Of a stretch of 46,167 nt of DNA, positions 33,534 to 42,907 are shown piece by piece. The notes under the pieces were generated by a model. That model was given only the letters and a program-made list of their open reading frames with translations, had not been told where the DNA came from and did no database searches. The DNA is from Adiantum capillus-veneris. Its lineage: Eukaryota; Streptophyta; Polypodiopsida; Polypodiales; Pteridaceae. Within the stretch, counting starts at the first letter, position 1. Each line of letters begins with the position of its first letter. The stretch lies in NCBI GenBank assembly GCA_014529385.2, contig CM043959.1, positions 8,773,526-8,819,692 of the forward strand. Reading direction: 5' to 3'. A program made the position numbers and the translations under genes.

Positions 33534-34230
33534 CTAGGGCTTCCTTTCCACAGCCATATTGGGCATGTCTATAATGAACGCATTCCAAGCACAAAGACAT
33601 GAAACATTACAGACAAAAATTTCATCAAGAACTTGTGGTTTTGAAAGGTCACCACATATGGCATACATATCAACGAACGCATTACTGTTTCTCCAACAGC
33701 CCTTGACCAATGCAGTGCCAAGTACAACATATTTGTCCAGCAAATTCACAAGCAATCTCATCCTGAATTCTATGGTGGTGTTCCTGAAGGCTAGAGGCCT
33801 TGAAGGTGTCGCAATAGGTGATTGCAACTAGAAATCTGATCATGGATTCTGTGATGACCTTCCAGAAGGCTAAAGTCCTTGAAGGTGTAGCAACAAGTGA
33901 TTGCATCTAGAGAGAGGCCCTCTCTTTTCATCCGTTGAAAATAGCACAGATCTTGCTTGCTACATACATGTTGGGCATATACTAGCAATCTAATCATGTA
34001 TTTTGTGGTGGTCTTCCAGAAGGCTAGAAGCCTTGAAGGTGTAGCAATAGTTGATTGCAACTAGCGATCTGATCATGAATTCTGTGGTGGTCTTTGAGAA
34101 GGCCAGAGGCCTTGAAGGTGTAGCAATAGGTTATTGCATCTAGAGAGAGTCCCTCTCTTTTTATCCGCTAAAAATAGCATAGAGATTGCTTGCTACATAC
34201 ATGATGGGCATATCTTGGAATGGACGATTC
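33534..34230 (-). pseudogene. PPR fragment with internal ~78-bp duplications
   Basis: The minus strand gives MKREGLSLDAITCCYTFKDF and SLLEGHHRIHDQI, then KYVVLGTALV, NAFVDMYAICGDLSKPQVLD and SCLCAWNAFI, all PPR phrases in the right order. A ~78-bp segment of the Gly-His-His region is multiplied: near-identical starts occur at 33,781, 33,859, 34,013 and 34,092, spaced 78, 154 and 79 bp. The copies disturb the frame. Further PPR sequence may extend right to ~34,230. It is dead, and separate from the other two PPR patches. Confidence 0.75.
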
Positions 34231-34249
34231 CAAGACTTGATATTTCTCA

Positions 34250-36523
34250 CAAAAAACTCATCATTATGAACTTATTGAATTCTTATTGAATTCAAAAATT
34301 GAACAACCTTTTTACTATCCCTTGTCCAAATTCTTGCATAGGCGGATCCACCATCTAACACCTTTGTTTGCATGTGCACATCCGTTGTAAGGTTGTCCCA
34401 ATATGAGTGGATATGACGAGTGCTATAGTATAAAATTGTTTCATGCACCACAGACATCCCCAACAGTTACCTTAATATTTGCACATGTACGATAAAGATC
34501 CCCTTGAAGCATATTGGTAGCTCAAATTACCAATCGTGGTCAACATCAATAGGACATTTCCCTTTCTTGTACAAACTCTTTGCCATAAGATTCATTTTTT
34601 ACCCATGGTCCACAAGTGCTAAAACTTGCTCTTCAATGTCTCCAAGATTCACGATGGTTTCTATCATTGCTCTAGCCCAATGAGTCCTAGAAAAGTGACT
34701 CCTTGTTACAATTTCCTCATCTCCATCATCATTAAAATTAACGTGCCTTACCTCAGATATTATTGGATTTGAAACGACCACTTCCTTTGAATTTTCATCT
34801 TCAAATTCCTCTTCATAAGCATCTAAAATTGACTCAATGTGCTGGATCATTTGACTTTTAACTCCATCAAGTTCTTGCTCACTTGGTATTTGGCGTTTCC
34901 TCTTGATAATGTCCATAATCTCCTCATGAAACTCACGCTTGGAAATTCCTAAGATGTCACCCAACGTGAGCTCCACCTTGCTATTGAGAATGCGCTCTTC
35001 AAAAACCTTCTTTAGATCTGCAGCCAACTCAATGTTAGATTTCATCTTATAGGAAGGTTTCTTGGGTATACCTTGCTTCTTATCTTTTGATGCCTCTTCC
35101 ATTACCACTTCTGAGTGGGTTTGGGAATAGGTCCTTCATCTTGCTTACTGCTAGATCTGGTTGCTCTTTTTGATGTTCCTGCAATTAATATCTTCATCTC
35201 TTTCGTACTTCTCTTCTAATATGACTTCATTAGCTTGAGAACTGGCAATAAATGCATATACTGAAAGTGAATCTATTGGATCTGCCCATCCTATAGTTTC
35301 CCTAATGCAATTCCCAGGCCATCATAATTCTCCATGGGTCACCTTGCCTACTTCTACAGTCTTCAAAGCATAAGTCCATAGATCAACTTTAGTTCTTGCA
35401 CCTTCATCATCTACATTATTTTATACCTGCAACCCATATGTAGTTGCCTCTACCATGGAAACATTATGTTGTATTTCCTCCGCTAACTTCTTCATACCAC
35501 CCTCCCAAAATTCAAGCGGAGTGGCTCACCTGTTTCTTTGAGATGAATCTTCTTGTCTTTCTAAAAGACCACATTTTTCTTGTAAGCCTCATCAGAATCT
35601 TCACAGACTTTGTGGTCATGATCTTTACTATCACACCACATGTAGTAGTCATCACAATCCTTGCATGGAGGTTGTTGTGTGGGCTCTGAAGTGGAACCCT
35701 TGGTGCCTACCCCTTCAAGCTTAATTTCTTTCAAACTTATATTTAATTCTTGTATACCTTTCATTAGCTCATCAAGAATAGGCTCCTCTAGTTTTTTTTC
35801 CTAGAGGCTAACTTTTCCTTAGTTTCTTCATCCGTTGTCTCCATGGGATCAACCGCAATCAGCTTATCCACCATCATCTGTCGCTTTACAATCATGTTAA
35901 CTGCTTTTTAAGAAACCAGCTTCCAATCTAATGTTAAGCCCAATTCACCTGTTGAATCCTCAAGTAGCCGCACCAAGCTCTTTTGAAGCCATGGGTCAGT
36001 AGCTTGGACTAATAACGCTACCCGTTCTTGTTTGGATGACCCTTGCTCTCCGATAGATAGTTGCTCAAATTTCTTTTCAAATTCTTGTAGCGGCTATCAT
36101 GTAGATAAGTCCTTGTATTTCTGCTGGATCCACTTCATAAAACTTTGCTTAGTTACCCTTTGAAAATCTTCAAGGAAATATTCCTCCTCTGATGCCTTTT
36201 TAAAATTCTGCTAGTTTGGTCCTTGTGCACTCTGTATCTCCCCAATTTGATCCCTAAGCACTGGCATGATAATCAAGTGAAAACCTTCAAATGCTTCATG
36301 ATCATCAATCCCATTATCCTCCATGGATTTCTCATAAACTTGCCAAAATTTTAAAACATCTCGACCTTCGAATCACTATAACTCTTTTGTTACTTCTTGC
36401 CAAGCTTTTTGTATCCACTCAAGCAAATTAGATTGTTGTTATGTAGTCTATTGTTGTTACATGTAGGCACCTAATTATTGCATCATCTACTACATCGCCG
36501 CCTCTTGCCGTGTAGTCATCTTT
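34250..36523 (-). pseudogene. Ty3/gypsy gag and protease (degenerate)
   Basis: Read downward from MTTRQEAAM at 36,523. Gag phrases follow: VLKFWQVYEKSMEDNGIDDH, FLEDFQRVTKQSFMKWIQQK and FEKKFEQLSIGEQG, then YMWCDSKDHDHKVC (about 35,610-35,650), a zinc knuckle whose first cysteine has become tyrosine. A 169-codon open piece (34,599-35,108) ends LALVDHG, the protease active-site region, hit by a stop right after; TKVLDGGSAYARI follows lower down (about 34,320-34,370). Stops and shifts throughout show it is dead. It begins ~55-80 bp inside the LTR at 36,606-37,250, the normal spacing for a 5' LTR, leader and gag. No RT follows: PPR debris replaces it below 34.25 kb. Confidence 0.75.
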
Positions 36524-36605
36524 CTTTGCAAAGTTCTCCCACCGTGGCTCAGTTTCGCGTCAGGTTTACCAAAGATGTCGAGGATAATGGGTTCACGAGG
36601 TGAGT

Positions 36606-37250
36606 TGTCACAGGAACAGAATAATAGAGATAGACATCAAAAGAAATCTTTGTATTGATGAATTTTTGCAGAGTTTTGATACAACAAAGGAGCAATTGAA
36701 TATGGGCGCACTCCGTTGTACGGAGCTCGAACCTCCCGACCACCCCCGAGCTTCAATCCGCTTGCATGCAGCGTCTCACTCGCACTCGCACTCGCAGAAG
36801 AGGAGATCTGTGAATGATCCCCAAACGCACCACCCGTCGTTCCTTTACCCTTCTTTTCCTCAAAAAGCATGCGACTCTCTCTAAAGAGCGGCTTTTTTAT
36901 AAGGCGTTCGGTCAACTCGATTTTCGCACCAAGATACCTGCGCGAATAAGATAAGAACGTGATCGCGAAGCGATCTGTAAAGGTTAGATTTTTAAAACTT
37001 TTTTTTTTCAACTGTCTTCAATTGAACATAACTCCCAAACGGAGCCAAAACAGCCCAAGTCCGACTCACACAAAATCACACGTTAGCACCTTCAAAAATG
37101 ACCCAGAAAGTGCCTTCCGGGTCAAAAAATTTTATTGGACGAAAACAATCCACACATCCTTCTACATAGTGGACCAACTTTAAAACGACCAAAATTTCCT
37201 AGAAAAACAAAATTTATTAATAAAACACTTCAAAATCAAGTCCTGTTACA
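36606..37250 (-). repeat. gypsy LTR (minus strand)
   Basis: On the minus strand it starts TGTAACAGGACTT at 37,250, right after a polypurine tract, and most likely ends CTGTGACA at 36,606; an alternative end is CGACA at 36,576. A TATA box (TTATAAAAAAG, 36,892-36,902) lies mid-LTR. GAGTGC hexamers (36,779-36,797) and GGGAGGTT follow, as in the LTR at 5,142-6,167, marking the same family. Length is ~645 bp, much shorter than the 1,026 bp of its relative. Confidence 0.75.
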
Positions 37251-37262
37251 ATCTCCCCTTTT
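37251..37262 (-). other. polypurine tract
   Basis: AAAAGGGGAGAT on the minus strand abuts the LTR start. It marks the LTR as the 3' LTR of the pol sequence to its right. Confidence 0.8.
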
Positions 37263-37352
37263 CAAAATTAACTCTGTCCTCAGAGTTGGAAGGAGGGAAA
37301 TTCTCTTTGCAAAACACTAAGATAGTTTTGCATCCTCTACTGGATAGTTTTG

Positions 37353-37871
37353 CTACTTAACCAAAACTTCCACAATGTCTCTATTTCTCAGATGTTTAAC
37401 ACGCCTATCTAGCAGTAAATCTGGTTCTACTGTCAATGTTCCGTCATCTTTCAACTTAGAGTTGTCCTGTAAAACATGATGCACATTAGGAACATACTTT
37501 TTCAATAAACTCACATGAAATACAGGATGCACTTTAACATGAGAAGGTAATTCCAATTTGTAAGCTAATGAACCAATGCGCTTCAAAATTTTAAATGGCC
37601 CAACAAATCGTGGAGACAATCTTCTATCCTTTCCAAGAATCAAATGAGACTTCTCAGGACTGACCTTTAAGAAAACCATATCACCAGTTTCATACTCCAC
37701 AACACGATGTTTCTTGTCATAATACAATTTATGTCTCTTTTGAGCTTCTCTAATATTCCCCTTGATTTTTGCCAACTCGCTATCCATTTTCTCAAGCATC
37801 TCACATGACAGTTCTACCTTATTCCTCAAGTTAAGAAAATTAATAGGTGTGGGACAGTTGTAGCCATACAT
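37353..37871 (-). pseudogene. gypsy integrase C-terminal region with chromodomain-like end
   Basis: A 172-codon open segment with AMYGYNCPTPINF-type text, VVEYETGDMVFLKVSP, LSPRFVGPFKILKR, HVKVHPVFHVSLLKKYVP and LLDRRVKHLRNRDIVEVLVK, followed by a stop that cuts the chromodomain-like tail short. Between this piece and the next (37,872-37,979) the family sequence continues ([13 protein letters not shown]) but carries stops. It is a closer match to intact chromovirus elements than the copy at 4.7-5.1 kb. Confidence 0.85.
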
Positions 37872-37979
37872 TGCCTCAAACTAAGTCATCCTAATAGATG
37901 AATGATATGAATTGTTATATGCAAATTCAACCAAAGGCAGATATTCATTCCAATTAGATTGGTTTTCATTGACATACAT

Positions 37980-39494
37980 TCATAACATATCTTCTAAAAT
38001 ACGATTCACGCTCTTCGTTTCCTCATCAATTTGAAGATGAAAAGCAGTAGACGTGCGTAACTGGGTACCTATAGAGTCAAAAGTCGCTCTCCAGAAATGA
38101 GAAGTGAACTTAGGATCTCTGTCAGACACTATACTCTTGGGCATGCCATGCAAACGAAATATCTCTTTCACAAACAAGCATGCAATGGTCAATGTAGTAT
38201 CAGTTATTTTTACAAGAAAGAAGTGAGCTTGTTTTGTGAGTCTATCTACCACTACAAAGATCGAATCATACCCTCCACAAGCAGTAGGAAGTCTAATGAT
38301 AAATTCCATGGATATGGACTCCCACTTCTGTAAAGGAATGTCTAAGGGTTGAAGGTCACCAGGCATCCTCTTATGTTCAATCTTAACTTGTTGACATTGA
38401 AAGCACTCATGCACATAATTCTTAACATCCAATTTCATACGCGGCCAAAAGAATGAACTTTTAATCTTTTCATATGTCTTATTCAGTCCAGGATGACCAG
38501 AAAAATGTGAATTATGACACTCATGCAAAATTTGGCTCTTAAAAGCAAAACTTGTAGGAATACACAAGCGGTCATAATAATACAGATTTCCATTATACAA
38601 GTGATATATGTTCTCATACATCTCACCAATATTTTCACGCAAGAATTTTAAAATAGGCATATAAAAAGAATCATTTTCAACTTCAACATGTATATCGTCA
38701 ATCAAATTAGATCGCACAACAGTCAACAAATTACACATAGGCCTACGACTCAATGCATTTGCAACTTTATTTTCTTTTCCACACAAATACTTCAAATCAA
38801 AGTCATACTCAGCCAACAATTCAATCCATATTCTTTGTGTGTTATTTAATAATGGCTGAGTGAAAATATACTTCAAATTTTGATGATTAGTACGCAATTC
38901 AAATTTTACACCAAGCAAAAGATGACGCCAATGCTTCAACGCATGAACAATAGCAAGCAATTCTATATCATGTGTTGCATATTTCAATTCATGTCGTCTT
39001 AATTTCCTAGACTCATATGCAACCACTCTTCCTTCTTGTGTCAAAACACAACCTAATTGTTCACCACTAGCGTCATAGGACACAACAAATGGTTTGCCCT
39101 GTATAGTCTCTACCTCTATAACCAAGACACCCCACTGTTTCCTAATCGAGTTCTTGAGTATATCAATAGGTGGGCGGGGTCCAGCTAGCAATTCAATAAG
39201 TGCCCATTCTTCCAAATCTTTCAACTCTTTCCTTATTTGAGAAGCAGGGAGTGAGACATGGGGCTTACCTCGGAGACTTAGCGCAGGGCCTCTTGTAGTA
39301 GGTCTAAAGCTTTCTTCCTCGAGAATGACCTCAGCCAGTGTATCTTTCTGCTTGTCAGAACCTGCAAGATGAGCTTTGCCACACACTTCAGCTGCTATCT
39401 TGAAATGAAGGGATGACGTGGGGGTTCCATCTCCTCCCATTGTGATGGTTGCTTTGAGCCTCTGCACCAAGCCTTGGGGGAGCACATGAAGCAC
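37980..39494 (-). CDS. 504-codon chimeric frame: DUF4283-like segment, gypsy RNase H, integrase core
   Basis: Residues ~1-125 are not gypsy: RKELKDLEEWALIELLAGPR and PPIDILKNSIRKQWGV suggest a DUF4283-type domain of plant LINE or gag-like proteins. From ~130 a typical gypsy RNase H follows (VVSYDASGEQLGCVLTQEG, RTNHQNLKYI, NALSRRP), then the integrase zinc region (CHNSHFSGHPGLNKTY, CFQCQQVK) and core. In the core, ISMEFI has Glu where the first catalytic Asp belongs; SDRDPKF keeps the second; the third acidic position reads EETKSVNR, with Lys for Glu. So integrase is probably inactive although the frame is open. RT and protease are absent: the join falls near 39,105, between RT and RNase H. 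The start is the first ATG of the open frame. Confidence 0.75.
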   Translation of the reverse strand: MLHVLPQGLVQRLKATITMGGDGTPTSSLHFKIAAEVCGKAHLAGSDKQKDTLAEVILEEESFRPTTRGPALSLRGKPHVSLPASQIRKELKDLEEWALIELLAGPRPPIDILKNSIRKQWGVLVIEVETIQGKPFVVSYDASGEQLGCVLTQEGRVVAYESRKLRRHELKYATHDIELLAIVHALKHWRHLLLGVKFELRTNHQNLKYIFTQPLLNNTQRIWIELLAEYDFDLKYLCGKENKVANALSRRPMCNLLTVVRSNLIDDIHVEVENDSFYMPILKFLRENIGEMYENIYHLYNGNLYYYDRLCIPTSFAFKSQILHECHNSHFSGHPGLNKTYEKIKSSFFWPRMKLDVKNYVHECFQCQQVKIEHKRMPGDLQPLDIPLQKWESISMEFIIRLPTACGGYDSIFVVVDRLTKQAHFFLVKITDTTLTIACLFVKEIFRLHGMPKSIVSDRDPKFTSHFWRATFDSIGTQLRTSTAFHLQIDEETKSVNRILEDML

Positions 39495-40709
39495 TTCTTG
39501 GTACAGGGAAAGCTTAAAGGCTTTGATTGAGCAGGGAGAGTTCGGGAGGACGAGGGCTCAATGAGGGAGTAATTTCGCGAGGTGGCATGCATTAGGGGAT
39601 AGGTGTGCACGCAAAGGGGGGAGGTCATCATAAAGAGTGGACGGGACATGGCCTCAAAGGGCACGCCCTAGCACCTACTCTATGCAAAGCTAGCCCCCCA
39701 TCGCTAGGGTTATGCTTCTAACCTCCTCCTTTGATTTCAAGAAGCTCTTTCACCCGTTTAAAGTGTGACGTTGTCAGGAGTTTTTTGGAGCAAGGGATTG
39801 CGCATATGTACATATACATGCATGGTGCATCAAATAAAGGATTGCCCATTTTCCTTAGCCAGGTGGTTATGTGGGGCCCACATGTGTACAGGTAGGACAG
39901 GGTGTACATAGTGCATTGATTTTCACTATTACCAGTATCACTGTGTTTTTTCTACAATAAGGAGGAGTTGGTAGCGTGTAAAACTTCTCGAGGAAGCTAT
40001 CCGCGGGCCGACGACGTGAGGTCAGCAGGTGCGTCAGATGGCATCTAGTGGCGTCACGAGGGCGAACGAGGTCAATATTTGCACGCAGATGAGGACGGAC
40101 ACAACGTGGGTGTTTGCTTGTGAGAATTATGCAAAAAGGTCATCATGAGGACCTTTTTTTGGGGCCACTTCACATGGTGGCGAGGTGCATTATTGGAAAA
40201 AAGCTGAGTGCCAGGTGTGCGAATGATGCAAAAAGGTGACAACTATGCACTGCGAGGTCAGTTTTTGGCCTGTTCGGGGTCCGTTTGAGGTCATCTAAAA
40301 GTCCAAGGGTGCCCAACTAAAAAATCTAAGTGTGGGAACTGAAAAAACTGAGAGAAGACCAGAAAAAACGTGGAGAAGAGAGGAGGAGCAGCCGCAGGTG
40401 TGTTTTTGGTGTTTTTGGAGCCTGTTTTGGTCGTAAACTGCTCATCCGATGTCGGATTTGAGCACTTTGACATTGTAGACTGGGGTTTTGGGCCGTTCCG
40501 GACGCGATGGCGCTGTCCATTTTGCCAAATTTCTCACTCTTTTTTTGCTGTTTTTGCTGTGTAAGTTTCTCCTATGAATGAAGCTTCTTCTCCAATTTGT
40601 GATTGTATCTGGCATATTTTACCCATATTGTGTGAGCTATTTGCCCCATTGGTGTTGGCCCAAGCTCAATTGTATCTAAACATCAGAAATTATCCTCTTT
40701 GGAGCTGAG

Positions 40710-40712
<3 letters not shown>

Positions 40713-40742
<30 letters not shown>
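40713..40742. repeat. (GT)n microsatellite
   Basis: An uninterrupted GT run of ~30 bp. The long Cys-Val frame across it is an artefact. Confidence 0.95.
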
Positions 40743-40743
<1 letters not shown>

Positions 40744-40977
40744 AGTGGGCAAGTGGATAGTCTCTCTCCTCTCACTCCAGAGGTGTGTTCCCTGTCTCGG
40801 CCAGGTGTGTTGTGTAAGCCGAGTGGTGCCCCATAGTGTGTGTGTGTATCGTCCCAAGAGTGTGTGTCAGGTCGTTATAGAGGCGCTGTGTGTGTTTTCA
40901 TCCCGCTCACATTCTTTTGGCGCCCCCACGGAGGATCTTCTTCGAGTACCTTCTGCTTCGAGCTTCGAGCTTCGGGA

Positions 40978-41060
40978 TTGCAGATTACAGGTTGCAGATT
41001 ACAGGTTACAGGTTATAAGTACAGGTACAAGTACAGGTGATTAACACAGGTACAGGTAGT
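40978..41060. repeat. short tandem array of ACAGGT-like words
   Basis: GCAGATTACAGGTT and ACAGGT variants (TTACAGGT, TACAGGTACA) recur every 6-15 bp. It is a degenerate simple repeat with no associated gene. Confidence 0.75.
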
Positions 41061-41953
41061 TGGAGTACAGTGATATACTAGCAGTGCTGTCACTTGCAGT
41101 TGTTGTGGGAATGCATCACTTGGCGCCTATTTGAGCGCATTGTCTGCTGGATTGTACGTTACTTGTGGAAACTGCCATTGTACGCATTTGTGGAGCCATA
41201 CTTGGTTGTATTTGGCAGTCCCAGCCATTTCTGAGACTTGGTCTGGAAGATAGTCATTTCTGAGACTTGACTATATGCGATTTGCATTAGCCTTCGTGTG
41301 AGGGTCGATAGCGTGAGGTTTTTATTGAGCTGGGGGATTCTCAAATGTGGAGATCCTTTCGGTGATACAGATAGCTGGAGCACCCTTTTTGTGACCTTGC
41401 CATAGGCTATGTACTAGTGAGTCCTACTTGATGCTCGGGTTCTATTGTTGACAGTTTATGCGTACATAGACAATCTATATTTTGGGTTCCTACTGCTCTA
41501 CTTCTGGGGAAACTCTGTCGAAATTTTCCCAAGTTATGATGGATGGTTTTTTGGTATTTTGAGCCATTTATGCTGTTATGCTGCTGAAATTTTGGCAAAA
41601 TCAGAGGTTGAGTCAGGTGTGCCTTCTTGGGAGCTTCATGGTTGGCTTTAATGGATGATCAAAATGGCCCTCAGTTCACTCCTTTTCATTTAACTCAAAG
41701 AATTCAGATTAATGTTCATGTGTCCAGGAAGATCTTTTTCCAGCAGCGCATAGTCTTTATGTTTGGGCCAAGAAGATTGAGAGAGATCCTGGAATGTCCT
41801 TTGCCTATGGTAATTCCGATGATTAACTATGAAAACTCATTTGATGTGCATGTGTTTGTTCTCATCTAAAGCTGAGCTCCATTGAAGTTTCTGGGGATTG
41901 GGTAGTGAAAAGTTTTGGGTTCTTGCACGTGTGTTTGAAGGGGTTCTCTAGCC

Positions 41954-42907
41954 ATGGCTTTCTCTTATCCGGAGTTTCATGGAAGAAGTGATGAAGATGT
42001 GGAAGAATTTTTGGAAAAGATGGAGGTTGCCTGCATTAGCAACCAGATTCATGACCCTACGCAAATGTTACGTCTTCTCCAAATTTGTTTGAAGAGTGAT
42101 GCACGAGTTTGGTCCAAGGCATTTGAAGAGGAGTTGCGTGCAGTAGATCCACCTATAAGATTGAGTTGGGACAATCTAAGGCATGGATTGGAAGTGGAGT
42201 TTGTGAAGATAGAAGATCCTGACAAAGTGTGGCAAGAAGTACAAGGTTTGGTGCAAAAGGAAGGTGAGCCAGTAGATGCGTACATACGTAAGTTTTCATT
42301 GGCATGGGAGCGAATGTGCAAGGCTTTAGCACCACAGGTACCCCCGCCTGACATGATGAAGAAGGACAGGTTCTTGGCTGGTCTTTGGGAGAATATACGT
42401 TGGAGAGTGGAGCTAAAGAAGCCTAGGACATATGAGGATGCACTAGAGGTAGCAAGGAACAAAGAGTGGAAGCTGAGGAAAATGAGCCAATTAGGGGTGA
42501 AGTCTTTGCCAATGAGGTCTGAATTTCAGCCTATGGACTCTTTACAAGGTCGTATGTCAGGGGTTCATCATGAACCAGTAGTTCCTGTTACTACTCAGGT
42601 TATGCCATCAGTGGTCACTACAGTAGTGCAAGATGATGGGCTAAGGCAAGACATGAGGCAAATGGTAGATTTGATGAAGAATCTCAGCCTAAACATGCTA
42701 GGTCAAGTGGGAAATAATCGAGGTCGAGGGAGGTTTGCAAATCAGCCAGGAGGTGAAGAAAGGCCTAGGAATGGTGTTGGACAAAGCAATGGTAGGTTTT
42801 GGAGGCAGACGCCCACATGTTACAATTGTGGAGAATTGGGTCACATCAGCCCGCAATGTGATAAGCCACCAAGGATGGGGGGAGACATGTATCCATTGCC
42901 AAGATAG
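41954..42907 (+). CDS. gag of Tat-like gypsy element
   Basis: 317 codons, a usual length for plant gypsy gag. It opens MAFSYPEFHGRSDEDVEEFL, has the retrotransposon gag core (VWSKAFEEEL around residue 53; FVKIEDPDKVWQEVQGLVQ, residues 83-101; EPVDAYIRKFSLAWERM, residues 107-123), a variable linker, an Arg/Gly-rich stretch (NNRGRGRF, ~residue 255) and one zinc knuckle, CYNCGELGHISPQC (42,818-42,859). It would form the particle and package RNA. The start fits: ATG with no earlier in-frame start close by. It ends at TAG directly in frame with pol. Antisense frames over it (for example 42,049-42,462) are shadows. Confidence 0.93.
   Translation: MAFSYPEFHGRSDEDVEEFLEKMEVACISNQIHDPTQMLRLLQICLKSDARVWSKAFEEELRAVDPPIRLSWDNLRHGLEVEFVKIEDPDKVWQEVQGLVQKEGEPVDAYIRKFSLAWERMCKALAPQVPPPDMMKKDRFLAGLWENIRWRVELKKPRTYEDALEVARNKEWKLRKMSQLGVKSLPMRSEFQPMDSLQGRMSGVHHEPVVPVTTQVMPSVVTTVVQDDGLRQDMRQMVDLMKNLSLNMLGQVGNNRGRGRFANQPGGEERPRNGVGQSNGRFWRQTPTCYNCGELGHISPQCDKPPRMGGDMYPLPR
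42905..42907 (+). other. in-frame amber codon between gag and pol
   Basis: The codons read CCA AGA TAG GTG CTA. The frame is open for 317 codons before and 1,086 codons after. Either translation reads through this stop at low frequency to make Gag-Pol, or the codon is a recent inactivating mutation in a fused gag-pol. The base after it is G, which is not the strong plant CAR-YYA readthrough context. Confidence 0.8.

Larger units (their letters stand above)
39495..41953 (+). other. probable LTR/leader region of the right-hand gypsy element
   Basis: No gene supported on either strand. By position, the 5' LTR, primer site and leader of the gag-pol that follows should lie here, but I could not place the LTR ends or a convincing primer-binding site, and the 3' LTR is outside the window. 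It includes a GT microsatellite, a run of ACAGGT-like short repeats (about 40,978-41,060), and a frame at 41,627-41,869 with no domain. Confidence 0.4.

Noticed and set aside
36523-36572. Primer-binding site TGGTAAACC after the minus-strand LTR
   Set aside because: Too far from the likely LTR end, and the bases do not fit the 3' end of a tRNA I can name.
36637-37011. 124-codon minus-strand frame
   Set aside because: Lies inside the LTR over its TATA box and hexamer repeat; no domain.
40712-41044. 110-codon Cys/Val-rich frame
   Set aside because: Starts in the GT microsatellite and ends in the ACAGGT repeats; no domain.
42049-42462. 137-codon minus-strand frame
   Set aside because: Antisense shadow of gag, no independent motif.
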